In this document: in pieces, positions 56,822 to 64,000 of the stretch
Numbering within the stretch: position 1 is the stretch's first letter
Layout: every line of letters begins with the position of its first letter
Assembly: GCA_947628675.1 (NCBI GenBank)
Contig: CANRAR010000002.1
Span: 1 to 64,000 of the forward strand
Length of the DNA stretch: 64,000 nt
Origin: an uncultured Clostridia bacterium
GTDB lineage: Bacteria > Bacillota > Clostridia > Christensenellales > Borkfalkiaceae
Reading direction: 5' to 3'
Position numbers and translations under genes: made by a program
The notes under the pieces: model-generated
Database searches by the model: none
What the model was told of the DNA's origin: nothing
What the model saw: the letters and a program-made list of their open reading frames with translations, nothing else

Positions 56822-57862
56822 CTATTCCTTTTCCGCAATATACCTCGCCCGCAGTTGCCCACACGCGCCGCCGATGTCGCTTCCCATGCTGCGGCGCAGC
56901 GTTGCCGAAATGCCGCGGCGGGTGAGTTCCGCCAAAAATTCCTGCGCGGCCTCCTCGTCCGTCCCCTTCAAATCTCGCTCCTTCACCGCGTTGAGGCGGA
57001 TGAGGTTGACGTGGCACGGCCTTCCCTTCAACAGATCGGCGAGCGCGGCGGCGTGGGCAGCATCGGCGTTCTCGCCATCGATGAGCGAGTACTCGAAGAT
57101 ATACCGCCGCCCCGTCCTTTCAAAATAGTAGGCGCAGGCGTCCAGAATGTCGGCGATCTTGTAGCGGTTTGCAATGGGCATGGTGCGGGCGCGCTCGGCG
57201 TCGGTCACGGCGTGGAGGGAGACCGTCAGGTTGAGCGGGATGCCCTCCTCCGCAAATTTCCGCATCTCGGGCACGAGGCCGCACGTCGAGAGCGAAATAT
57301 TCCGCGCGCTGATGCAAATGCCGCCCGCCGCGGTCACATTGCGCAAAAATTTCACAACGTTTTCATAGTTGTCGAAGGGCTCGCCGCTCCCCATGAGCAC
57401 GACGTTGGTGACGGCGCGCTCCTTCAAATTTCCGCCTTCGGCGCGGTTGACGGCTAAAATCTGCCCCAAAATTTCGCCCGCCGTAAGGTCGCGCACCCTT
57501 CCGCCGAGCGTGGAGGCGCAGAACTTGCACCCCATGCGGCAGCCGACCTGCGTGGAGACGCACTGCGTGTTGCCGTACTTATACTTCATGAGAACGCCCT
57601 CGATGAGGTTGCCATCGGCAAGTTGGAACAAAAATTTTTTGGTGCCGTCCTTGGAGACGAACGTCTCGCGGATCCTCACGGGCTCATCTTCATAATGTTC
57701 GAGTAGAACGCCGCGCAGTGCGGGCGGCACGGGCAATTCGGCAATTTTTTTGCCCCGCATGAGCCCCTCGAAAATTTGCCGCGCGCGGAAGGGCTTCTCC
57801 CCCGCCGCCTCCACGAGCGCAACCATTTCCTCCAAACTTTTGTCCTGCAAAACGCCCTTCAT
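56822..57862 (-). CDS. rlmN: 23S rRNA (adenine-2503-C2)/tRNA methyltransferase RlmN
   Basis: RlmN is a radical-SAM enzyme that methylates A2503 of 23S rRNA and A37 of some tRNAs. The 346-residue protein has the iron-sulfur motif CRMGCKFC (about 110-117), GSGEPFDNYENV, the resolving cysteines near STCGL and MGSDIGGACGQL at the C-terminus. The start overlaps rsmB by 4 nt (ATGA). In Bacillus the next genes would be prpC-prkC-rsgA. Here the toxin-antitoxin pair follows. Confidence 0.96.
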   Translation of the reverse strand: MKGVLQDKSLEEMVALVEAAGEKPFRARQIFEGLMRGKKIAELPVPPALRGVLLEHYEDEPVRIRETFVSKDGTKKFLFQLADGNLIEGVLMKYKYGNTQCVSTQVGCRMGCKFCASTLGGRVRDLTAGEILGQILAVNRAEGGNLKERAVTNVVLMGSGEPFDNYENVVKFLRNVTAAGGICISARNISLSTCGLVPEMRKFAEEGIPLNLTVSLHAVTDAERARTMPIANRYKIADILDACAYYFERTGRRYIFEYSLIDGENADAAHAAALADLLKGRPCHVNLIRLNAVKERDLKGTDEEAAQEFLAELTRRGISATLRRSMGSDIGGACGQLRARYIAEKE

Positions 57863-59082
57863 ACGCGCCTCATCTTGGCAATGTAGAACCCCGCCCCGAA
57901 CGCCTTATCGGGCAAAAACTGCACCCCATGTGCCGTTTTTTCGTGTTCGAGGGGGGAAGATACGGGCTCCGCTATAAACTCCGCGTGTCCGCGCAAAAAG
58001 GCGCCGACCGTCCCGTCGTTCTCGCACGGCAGAAGGGAGCACGTCGAATAGTACAGCGCGCCGCCGCGCTTCACATACCGCGCGCAGTTCGCAAGAATTG
58101 CAAGTTGCGTCTCCCGCAGCCCTACAAGGTCTTCCTCTTTTTTATTGAGGGGAAGGTCGGGGTTCTCGGCAACCGTCCCCAGCCCCGAGCACGGCGCATC
58201 GCACAGTACCCCGTCAAACGCGCCCTCCCACGCGGGGTCGAACGCGGTGCCGTCCTTCTCCACCGCGGTCACATTTTCCGCGCCCATGCGCGCGCAGTAA
58301 CTTCGGATGAGGGCAACGCGGTGCGGGTGCAGTTCCGCGGCGGTCACGTGCCCGCACTTTTCGGCGAGGAGCACCGATTTCCCGCCCGGCGCGGCGCAGG
58401 CGTCGAGCAAATTTTCGCACGGCTCCACGGCGTCGCATATAGCCACGCTCCCCACCGATTGGAAGGTATACTCGCCGCGGTCGAACCCCTCGTCCCGCGC
58501 GAAATTTCTGAAAATTTTGAGGGTCTCAAATGGCGTATCGATGTGCTCGCGCCCCAAATACTTCTCCATACCCCGCGCAAACCGCACCGCAACGCCTTGG
58601 CTCTTTGCAAGCACAATGTCCCGCACCCGCTCGCCATACGCCTCGCGCAACATCTTCACCGCAAACGGCGGAAAATTGCTCTCCACCGAGAGCCCCTCGT
58701 CGCCCGCGGGCAGTACGACTTTTTCCGCGTTGAACCGCCGCAAAAAGGCGTTCACGAAGCCCGCCATGCCGCCCTTGCCCATCTTTTTGAGGAGGTCCAC
58801 CGCCGTATCCGTCACCATGTAGCGCGGTTTCCCGAGAAAGATGAGGTGATAGAGCGCGATCTTCAGCAAGATGCGCACGGCCGCCTTGGGCGATTTTTCG
58901 GCGAACGTTTTAATGCACAGCGAAAGGTACCCGTCGTGCTCCAACACGCCGTACACCGTCTTCACCGTTCGGGCGCGGTGCAGTTCCTCGATGGGCTCCT
59001 CTGAAAGAGCAATTTTGAGGTGCGCGCCCTCGCCGTACACCCGCGCCAGAATGCGGTACGGGTCATAGAACGGGTTGGTCAA
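57859..59082 (-). CDS. rsmB: 16S rRNA (cytosine-967-C5)-methyltransferase RsmB
   Basis: The 407-residue protein has an N-terminal NusB-like helical domain (about 1-130, ILLKIALYHLIFLGKPRY) and a C-terminal methyltransferase with DACAAPGGKS, CDAPCSGLGT holding one catalytic Cys, and STCSLLPCEND holding the other. It starts at TTG 59082, with AGGGGG about 7 nt upstream, and overlaps the end of fmt by 20 nt. It overlaps rlmN at its 3' end. Confidence 0.95.
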   Translation of the reverse strand: MTNPFYDPYRILARVYGEGAHLKIALSEEPIEELHRARTVKTVYGVLEHDGYLSLCIKTFAEKSPKAAVRILLKIALYHLIFLGKPRYMVTDTAVDLLKKMGKGGMAGFVNAFLRRFNAEKVVLPAGDEGLSVESNFPPFAVKMLREAYGERVRDIVLAKSQGVAVRFARGMEKYLGREHIDTPFETLKIFRNFARDEGFDRGEYTFQSVGSVAICDAVEPCENLLDACAAPGGKSVLLAEKCGHVTAAELHPHRVALIRSYCARMGAENVTAVEKDGTAFDPAWEGAFDGVLCDAPCSGLGTVAENPDLPLNKKEEDLVGLRETQLAILANCARYVKRGGALYYSTCSLLPCENDGTVGAFLRGHAEFIAEPVSSPLEHEKTAHGVQFLPDKAFGAGFYIAKMRRV

Positions 59083-59992
59083 AGCGATCCCCCTTTTGTA
59101 GTTTTCTCCCGTTACAAAAGTCCCGCGCGCTCATTCTTCTGCCGCCCGCGGGCTGCAATTCGGTAACGGAGACCGCCCCCTCGCCGCACTTTATGATGAG
59201 CCCCTCCTTCGCGGAGGCCGCCACCACGGTGCCCGCGGGAACGTCCGCATCGCAGGGTATTTCCTCGGCGAACCAAAAATTCAGCGTGAGATCCCCCACC
59301 CTCGCAAAGGCAAACGGCGAGGGCGAGAGCCCGCGGATAAGGCAACTCACCTCGCGCGCCGTCCTCGAAAAATCCACCTCGGTGCGCTCCACCTTCTTGC
59401 AGGTGGACCCCTCGCCCTGCTTTTGGAGAACGACCCCGCCGCGCCCGATCCTTTCGAGCGCCTCGGTGATGCACTCCGCCGCCATGCGCGAGAGCCTCTC
59501 TTCGAGGGTGCCGCAGTCGTCGCTGTCGTAGATGGGCGTCTTTGCTGCAAGCAGCATATCCCCCGTGTCGAGCCCGAGTTCGGTCTTCATAATGGTGACG
59601 CCCGTCTCCCGTTCGCCGCCGATGAGGGCGCGGGCAATGGGCGCCGCGCCGCGGTAGGCGGGCAGGAGCGAGGCGTGGATATTCCACACACCCATGGGGA
59701 ACAAATCGAGTACTTCCTGCGTGAGAATTTGCCCGTATGCGCACGTCACCATGAGGTCGGCATGGAGCGCCGCGAGTTCGGCGGCGTTGTCGCGGATGCG
59801 CGAAAATTGCAGCACGGGCACCCCGAGCCGCTCTGCCTCTTCCTTGACGGGCGGCGGCGTCAAAATGCCCTTTCTGCCCTGCGGCCGATCGGGCTGGGTG
59901 ACGACGGCAACGAGCGCTTCTCCGTACGCCTCGTAAATTGCTTGAAGGGCGGGCACGGCAAATTCGGGCGTCCCCGCAAACACAATTCTCAC
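59063..59992 (-). CDS. fmt: Methionyl-tRNA formyltransferase
   Basis: It formylates initiator Met-tRNA, creating the substrate later removed by the peptide deformylase encoded upstream. The 309-residue protein has FAGTPEFAVPALQAI, the catalytic Asn/His in NIHASLLPAYRGAAPI and an Asp in ELGLDTGDML, then a C-terminal tRNA-binding domain. It begins at GTG 59992, preceded by AGGAG about 8 nt away. It is separated from def by a 252-nt gap holding a structured repeat. Confidence 0.96.
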   Translation of the reverse strand: MRIVFAGTPEFAVPALQAIYEAYGEALVAVVTQPDRPQGRKGILTPPPVKEEAERLGVPVLQFSRIRDNAAELAALHADLMVTCAYGQILTQEVLDLFPMGVWNIHASLLPAYRGAAPIARALIGGERETGVTIMKTELGLDTGDMLLAAKTPIYDSDDCGTLEERLSRMAAECITEALERIGRGGVVLQKQGEGSTCKKVERTEVDFSRTAREVSCLIRGLSPSPFAFARVGDLTLNFWFAEEIPCDADVPAGTVVAASAKEGLIIKCGEGAVSVTELQPAGGRRMSARDFCNGRKLQKGDRFDQPVL

Positions 59993-60046
59993 TATTTTCT
60001 CCTTCCCATTCGAGGAAAACGTCTCTCAAACGGAAACAATTAAGTG

Positions 60047-60244
60047 GCTGTAAATAATGTGCCTTAGGCGGAATTCACTTCCGCCGTGGGCGACCCAATT
60101 TGCCGCATACCTGCGGCTTAATGACTTTGAGGACGAACTATTCGTGGGCGAACCATTGAGAGATGCACAAACTAACCCCTCACGAAAATTCTTTGCCCAC
60201 AGTATGCCGCCCGCAGGGCTCTATATAAAAAGAATTTTGTGAAT
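60047..60244 (-). ncRNA. Structured ~199-nt repeat element, copy B
   Basis: Counterpart of 22214-22412. On the minus strand it begins 1 nt after the def stop. Shared landmarks include TTCACAAAATTCTTT, GGCGGCATACTG, GTGCATCTCTCAA, GAATAG and CATTAAG. The sequences between differ mainly in paired positions. The GCCGCA/TGCGGC hairpin and the 7-bp GGCGGAA/TTCCGCC hairpin replace different stems of copy A at the same places. It occupies most of the def-fmt gap. Confidence 0.7.
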
Positions 60245-60697
60245 TTAGTCCGCATTGCGAATATTCGTCGCCTTGTCGGTATAGAGTATCCCATCGAGGT
60301 GGTCTATCTCATGGCAGATGGCGCGGGCGAAGAACCCGTGCGCGACGAGGGAAAACCTGTCGCCCCGCCGATCCTGAAAGACGATCTTCACCTTGTCGGG
60401 GCGGGTGACGGTGCCCGCCTTGCCGCGCACCGAGAGGCACCCCTCCGCCCCCGTCTGCTCGCCCTTTTGCCAGACGAACACGGGGTTCACGAATTCAAAG
60501 TAGCCCTCTTCCACGTCCACGACGACGGCGCGGATGGGAACGCCCACCTGCGGGGCGGCGAGCCCCGCGCCATCCTCCTTTTTGAGGGTCTCCTTCATAT
60601 CGTCGAGGAGGGCGGCAAGTTCCGCGTCGAACCTCGTCACTTTTTCACATTTTTTGCGGAGGACGGGATCGCCCACCTGCACAACTTCTCTTATCAT
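60245..60697 (-). CDS. def: Peptide deformylase
   Basis: It removes the formyl group from new proteins. The 150-residue protein has motif 1 GAGLAAPQVG, motif 2 EGCLS with the metal-ligand Cys and motif 3 HEIDHLDG with the two His ligands and catalytic Glu. GAGG precedes ATG 60697. It follows priA by 7 nt. The distance to fmt is enlarged by the repeat element. Confidence 0.96.
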   Translation of the reverse strand: MIREVVQVGDPVLRKKCEKVTRFDAELAALLDDMKETLKKEDGAGLAAPQVGVPIRAVVVDVEEGYFEFVNPVFVWQKGEQTGAEGCLSVRGKAGTVTRPDKVKIVFQDRRGDRFSLVAHGFFARAICHEIDHLDGILYTDKATNIRNAD

Positions 60698-60704
60698 ACT
60701 TTCC

Positions 60705-62885
60705 TCAACTCAAATTGCTCGGATTTTCTTCCACATAGCAGAGCACGTTTTTATGTTTGACGGCAGCCACCGCGTCGTAAATTTCGGCGAGCGGCGCACC
60801 GGGCAAGAGGCGCATGAGCACCTGATAGCGGTATTTATTCTGGATGCGCTTGACGGGCGCGTGCATCCGGTTGAAAAACAAAAATTTGTCCGCGTTTTTG
60901 CCGTAGATTTCCGAGAGCGAAGAATACACCTCTTTGAGGCAGGCAAGCGTCTCCTGCTCGTTTTCGCCCGTCGCCATCACGCGCACGATCTTGGCAAAGG
61001 GCGGGAACATGGTCGCCGCGCGCATGGAGATCTCGTGCTCGTAGAAGCCCTCGTAGTCGTACGCGGCGGCAAAGCGCAGAATGGCGTTCTCGGGGTCGTA
61101 CGTTTGAAGCACCACCTCGCCCTTCTCCTCCGCCCTGCCGCTCCTGCCCGCGACCTGCGTCACGAGTTGAAAGGTGCGCTCGCCGCTGCGGTAGTCGGGG
61201 AAGTACAGCCCCATGTCGGCGTCGAGAATGCCCACGAGCGTCACGGCGGGGAAGTCGTGCCCCTTGGCGACCATCTGGGTGCCGACGAGAATATCCGCCT
61301 TGCGGTCGGAAAATTGCTTCAAAATTTTGTAGTGCCCCTCTTTGCCGCTCGTCGTATCCACGTCCATGCGCAGAATGCGCGCCTCGGGGTACAGTTTTTT
61401 CAGTTCGCCCACGACGCGCTGGGTGCCCGTGCCCACGTAGCGGATGTGCTTGCCGCCGCATTCGGGGCACCCCTCGGGCATCTTGTAGCGCGCGCCGCAG
61501 TAGTGGCATTTGAGGCAGTCCTCCTCGCTGTGGTAGGTGAGCGCCACGTCGCAGTGCTCGCACTTGATGACGTTTCCGCAGTCGCGGCACATCACCGTCT
61601 GCGAATAGCCCCGACGGTTGAGAAAGAGAATTGCCTGATTTCCGCTCGAAAGGCAGGCTTCGAGGCGCTCCTTGAGGAGGGCGGAGAAGGGCGAGGGATT
61701 GCCGCGGCGCACCTCCCGCCGCATATCCACGAGGCGGACTGCGGGAAGCGGGCGGGCGTTGATGCGGTCGGGCAGCGTGATGAGTTCAAACTCCCCCTCT
61801 TTTGCGCGGCGGTAGGTCTCCACCGCGGGCGTGGCGCTACCCAAAACCAACTTGCACCCGTTGTATTTTGCGCGCAGGAGTGCGATGTCGAACGTGTTGT
61901 AGCGGGGCGAACTCTCGGAGGAGTAACTGCCGTCGTGCTCCTCGTCGATGACGATGAGCCCGATGTTCTCGACGGGCGCAAAGACTGCCGAGCGCGCGCC
62001 GACGGCGATCTTTGCCTCGCCCGAGCGGAGGCGCTCCCACTCGTCGAACCGCTCCCCCGCCGAAAGGCCGCTGTGCAGAATGGCGACGGCGCTCTGGAAG
62101 CGCGAGCGGAGTTGGAAGAGCATCTGCGGCGTCAGCGAAATTTCTGGCACCAAAAAGAGCGCCGTCTTGCCCGCCTTCAACTGTTCCGCGATGAGCGTCA
62201 AATAAATTTCCGTCTTGCCGCTCCCCGTCACGCCGTGCAGGAGCGTCACGGTTTTTTCCGTCGTACGGATGCGGCGGACGGCTTCGCTTTGGGCGGGCGT
62301 TAAAACGTGCTCCGCCTGCGCACCGCTCCTTCCGCCGTAGGGATCGCGCATCTTGCGCTTTTTTTCGAGGACAAGAAGCCCCTTTTTTTCGAGCGCGCTG
62401 ACCGCCGCCCCGAACCGCTTGCGAAGTTCGGAGGCCTCCTGCTCGCCGTTTTCCAGCAAAAATTCGGCGAGGGCGCGCTGGGCTTTTGCCTTGGGCGGAA
62501 CTTCGGCGGGGTCGCCCGTGAGCCGCGCGTAGGTTTTATACGCCTCGCTCACCTTGCCCGTGCGCATCTCGGCGGGCAGAAAGAGCCGCAAAGAGAGCGC
62601 GAGCGGGACGCGGTAGCGCGTTGCGATCTTCTGTGCGAGCGCGAGGCACTCCGCATTCAGGGCGGGGAATTTATCGAGCGGGCGGTAGATTTTCTTGAGT
62701 TTTTCGGGCGCGATGTCCGTCGAGGATTTGAGCCGTATGACAAAGCCCGTCGTCGTTCCCTTTCCAAACCCGAACGGGACGGCGACGCGGGTGCCCACGG
62801 CAATTTCGAAATCGCACACGTAGTCGAAAATTTTATCGACGTCGCTGTGCGCAATATCCACGATGACTTCCGCTACCATATCCAT
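60705..62885 (-). CDS. priA: Primosomal replication restart helicase PriA
   Basis: PriA reloads the replisome at collapsed forks. The 726-residue protein has the N-terminal DNA-binding domain, Walker A GVTGSGKTEIY (near 220), DEEH in VIDEEHDGSY, an eight-Cys zinc region (CRDCGNVIKCEHC, CLKCHYCG, CPECGGKH) and C-terminal helicase motifs VAGRSGRAEEKG. ATG 62885 and 62879 are both possible. A hairpin with TTTT ends 2 nt before the first. It follows rpoZ by 31 nt. coaBC, often found here, is absent. Confidence 0.96.
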   Translation of the reverse strand: MDMVAEVIVDIAHSDVDKIFDYVCDFEIAVGTRVAVPFGFGKGTTTGFVIRLKSSTDIAPEKLKKIYRPLDKFPALNAECLALAQKIATRYRVPLALSLRLFLPAEMRTGKVSEAYKTYARLTGDPAEVPPKAKAQRALAEFLLENGEQEASELRKRFGAAVSALEKKGLLVLEKKRKMRDPYGGRSGAQAEHVLTPAQSEAVRRIRTTEKTVTLLHGVTGSGKTEIYLTLIAEQLKAGKTALFLVPEISLTPQMLFQLRSRFQSAVAILHSGLSAGERFDEWERLRSGEAKIAVGARSAVFAPVENIGLIVIDEEHDGSYSSESSPRYNTFDIALLRAKYNGCKLVLGSATPAVETYRRAKEGEFELITLPDRINARPLPAVRLVDMRREVRRGNPSPFSALLKERLEACLSSGNQAILFLNRRGYSQTVMCRDCGNVIKCEHCDVALTYHSEEDCLKCHYCGARYKMPEGCPECGGKHIRYVGTGTQRVVGELKKLYPEARILRMDVDTTSGKEGHYKILKQFSDRKADILVGTQMVAKGHDFPAVTLVGILDADMGLYFPDYRSGERTFQLVTQVAGRSGRAEEKGEVVLQTYDPENAILRFAAAYDYEGFYEHEISMRAATMFPPFAKIVRVMATGENEQETLACLKEVYSSLSEIYGKNADKFLFFNRMHAPVKRIQNKYRYQVLMRLLPGAPLAEIYDAVAAVKHKNVLCYVEENPSNLS

Positions 62886-62886
62886 A

Positions 62887-62913
62887 GAAAAGCGCCCCGC
62901 GATTGCGGGGAGC
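62887..62913 (-). terminator. Terminator-like hairpin between rpoZ and priA
   Basis: On the minus strand GCTCCCCGC pairs with GCGGGGCGC (one mismatch), followed by TTTTC and the priA ATG. It leaves no room for a normal ribosome binding site outside the stem. Confidence 0.55.
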
Positions 62914-62916
62914 CAC

Positions 62917-63138
62917 TTAATCCTTTACGCTCTTTACCTTGCCGTTCATCACTTCCTGGCAGGCGACCACGATCTCCTTTTGCTTGCCGGGAAGTTCGGT
63001 CGCGCCCGTCGATTGCATCTGTTCGATGATCTGCCTCGTGCGCTTGGCGACGACGATGCACAGTTCGTAGCGGCTTGCGGGTTCCTCCTCCGTGCCGAGT
63101 TTGCGAACGAGCGCGTCTACCGAAGGTTCGTTTATCAT
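62917..63138 (-). CDS. rpoZ: RNA polymerase omega subunit
   Basis: Omega helps assemble the polymerase. The 73-residue protein has the family pattern PASRYELCIVVAKRTRQI with the conserved Arg-Tyr and Ala-Lys-Arg positions. GAGG lies 7 nt before ATG 63138. Its position between gmk and priA is the standard one. Confidence 0.93.
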   Translation of the reverse strand: MINEPSVDALVRKLGTEEEPASRYELCIVVAKRTRQIIEQMQSTGATELPGKQKEIVVACQEVMNGKVKSVKD

Positions 63139-63147
63139 ATTGTTACC

Positions 63148-63720
63148 TCACTGGTTATTTTTTTCTTTTCTGATGATGCCGAGGATCTCCTCGGTCGCGC
63201 GGGGGACTTCGTCGTTGAGGACGATGTAGTCGAACTTATCCGCCTGTTTGTATTCGAACTTCACGCGCTCCCTGCGCGCCGCAAGTTGCTCCTCGCTCTC
63301 CGAGCCGCGGCGGTGCAGGCGGTTTTCGAGTTCCTCGAGCGACGGCGGCATGATGAAGATGTTGATGACCTTGCACGTCGGCCCGAAGTATTCCTTCGCC
63401 TTGAACGCACCCACGACGTCGATCTCCAGAATGACTGCCTTGTCTTCATCGGCGCGCTTTTGCACGTAGTCGATGAGCGTCCCGTAGTAATTTCCGAAGT
63501 GCTCGTCGTACTCCAAAAATTCGCCGTTTTCAAGTTTGCGCCTGAACTCTTCGTGCGAGATGAAGAAGTAGTGCACCCCGTGTATTTCGCCGGGACGGGG
63601 CGCGCGCGTCGTGCAGGAGACGGAGAGCGCCAGATCGGGGTCTCGCGCCATGAGTTCGTTTACGATGGTGCCCTTGCCGACGCCGGAGGGGCCGGAAATA
63701 CAGAAAATGACGCCCTTCAT
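63148..63720 (-). CDS. gmk: Guanylate kinase
   Basis: It phosphorylates GMP to GDP. The 190-residue protein has the P-loop SGPSGVGKGT (9-18), the GMP-binding SCTTRAPRPGEIHGVHYFF and the lid region RRGSESEEQLAARRERV. GGAG is about 7 nt before the ATG, which follows the yicC stop by 3 nt. Confidence 0.97.
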   Translation of the reverse strand: MKGVIFCISGPSGVGKGTIVNELMARDPDLALSVSCTTRAPRPGEIHGVHYFFISHEEFRRKLENGEFLEYDEHFGNYYGTLIDYVQKRADEDKAVILEIDVVGAFKAKEYFGPTCKVINIFIMPPSLEELENRLHRRGSESEEQLAARRERVKFEYKQADKFDYIVLNDEVPRATEEILGIIRKEKNNQ

Positions 63721-63723
63721 CCC

Positions 63724-64000
63724 TTACTCCAAATTCTGCACCTGCTCGCGCACCTTCTCGATCTCATTCTTCATCTCGAGGGCGGCGGCGGTGACCTCTT
63801 TATCGTTGGATTTGCTGCAAATGGTGTTGCACTCGCGGTTGAATTCCTGAATGAGGAAGTCGAGTTTTCTGCCGACGGGCTCGCTGCTCTCCGCGATGGA
63901 ATAAAATTCTTTGATGTGCGAGGAGAGGCGGGTGAGTTCTTCATCGATGTTGCACTTGTCGGCAAAGATGGCGGCCTCCGTCAAAATTCTCGTCTCGTCC
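63724..64000 (-). CDS. yicC: YicC-family endoribonuclease, C-terminal part (runs off the window)
   Basis: The last 91 codons are visible. They contain the characteristic C-terminal block: EAAIFADKCNIDEELTRLSS, GRKLDFLIQEFNRECNTI, CSKSNDKEV and a final EIEKVREQVQNLE. The family (YicC/YloC) includes endoribonucleases in which this half carries acidic catalytic residues. It precedes gmk as in Bacillus, but remA, which usually lies between, is absent. Confidence 0.9.
   Translation of the reverse strand, partial: DETRILTEAAIFADKCNIDEELTRLSSHIKEFYSIAESSEPVGRKLDFLIQEFNRECNTICSKSNDKEVTAAALEMKNEIEKVREQVQNLE

Overview
This 64 kb window looks like the chromosome of a spore-forming, GC-rich member of the Bacillota, most likely an uncultured gut-type clostridium. 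The evidence is the sporulation genes spoIVA and a 21-codon spoVM, Gram-positive lipoproteins, strong AGGAGG-type ribosome binding sites, TTGACA/TATAAT promoters, and the conserved order yicC-gmk-rpoZ-priA-def-fmt-rsmB-rlmN-...-rpe-thiN-spoVM-...-rpmB-yloU-yloV-recG. Finer taxonomy cannot be read from the sequence. I saw no rRNA, tRNA or CRISPR array. Nearly all genes lie on the minus strand; the plus-strand exceptions are two small membrane-protein genes, asd-dapA-dapB, a restriction-modification pair and rpmB.

Layout. 1-299: the 5' end of an IS30-type transposase, a 24-bp perfect palindrome and the tsaD terminator. 300-12.6 kb: housekeeping genes tsaD, prfB, secA, a DeoC-like protein without catalytic residues, rsfS, a nadD-yqeK fusion, nnrE-nnrD, birA and recX. 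12.6-15.3 kb: two paralogous secreted metallo-beta-lactamase-fold proteins, one carrying a collagen-like stalk. 15.3-24.8 kb: a plant-polysaccharide unit (GH51 arabinofuranosidase, GH36-type alpha-galactosidase, UDP-sugar pyrophosphorylase, araA, araD, araB) behind one promoter with candidate AraR boxes. 24.9-33.4 kb: an MscS channel, spoIVA, HEAT-like and TPR proteins, hslO, a methyltransferase and a membrane protein. 33.5-36.6 kb: a lysine-riboswitch-controlled asd-dapA-dapB operon. 36.7-41 kb: a heterodimeric ABC exporter whose leader holds a tandem 140-bp repeat. 41.3-44.2 kb: an AT-rich restriction-modification island. 44.2-46.7 kb: minD-minE, then a SipW-type signal peptidase with a CalY/TasA-like substrate. 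47-64 kb: the conserved recG-to-yicC block, into which a surface leucine-rich-repeat lipoprotein, a dipeptidase and a toxin-antitoxin pair have been placed.

The most interesting non-coding signal is a pair of ~199-nt elements (22214-22412 and 60047-60244). They align without gaps over their left 56 nt and differ by one base in total length. Each begins 1 nt after a stop codon on the minus strand. They differ in several stems by compensating changes, including one pair of segments that would form a pseudoknot, so they look like two copies of an unrecognised structured RNA or RNA-like mobile element. Other candidate RNAs are a promoter-aptamer-terminator leader ahead of the leucine-rich-repeat lipoprotein, a three-way-junction RNA between recG and sipW, and the tandem leader of the ABC exporter. 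The spoIVA leader appears built so that read-through RNA folds into a terminator covering the ribosome binding site, whereas RNA from a sigma-E-like promoter inside that hairpin would not.
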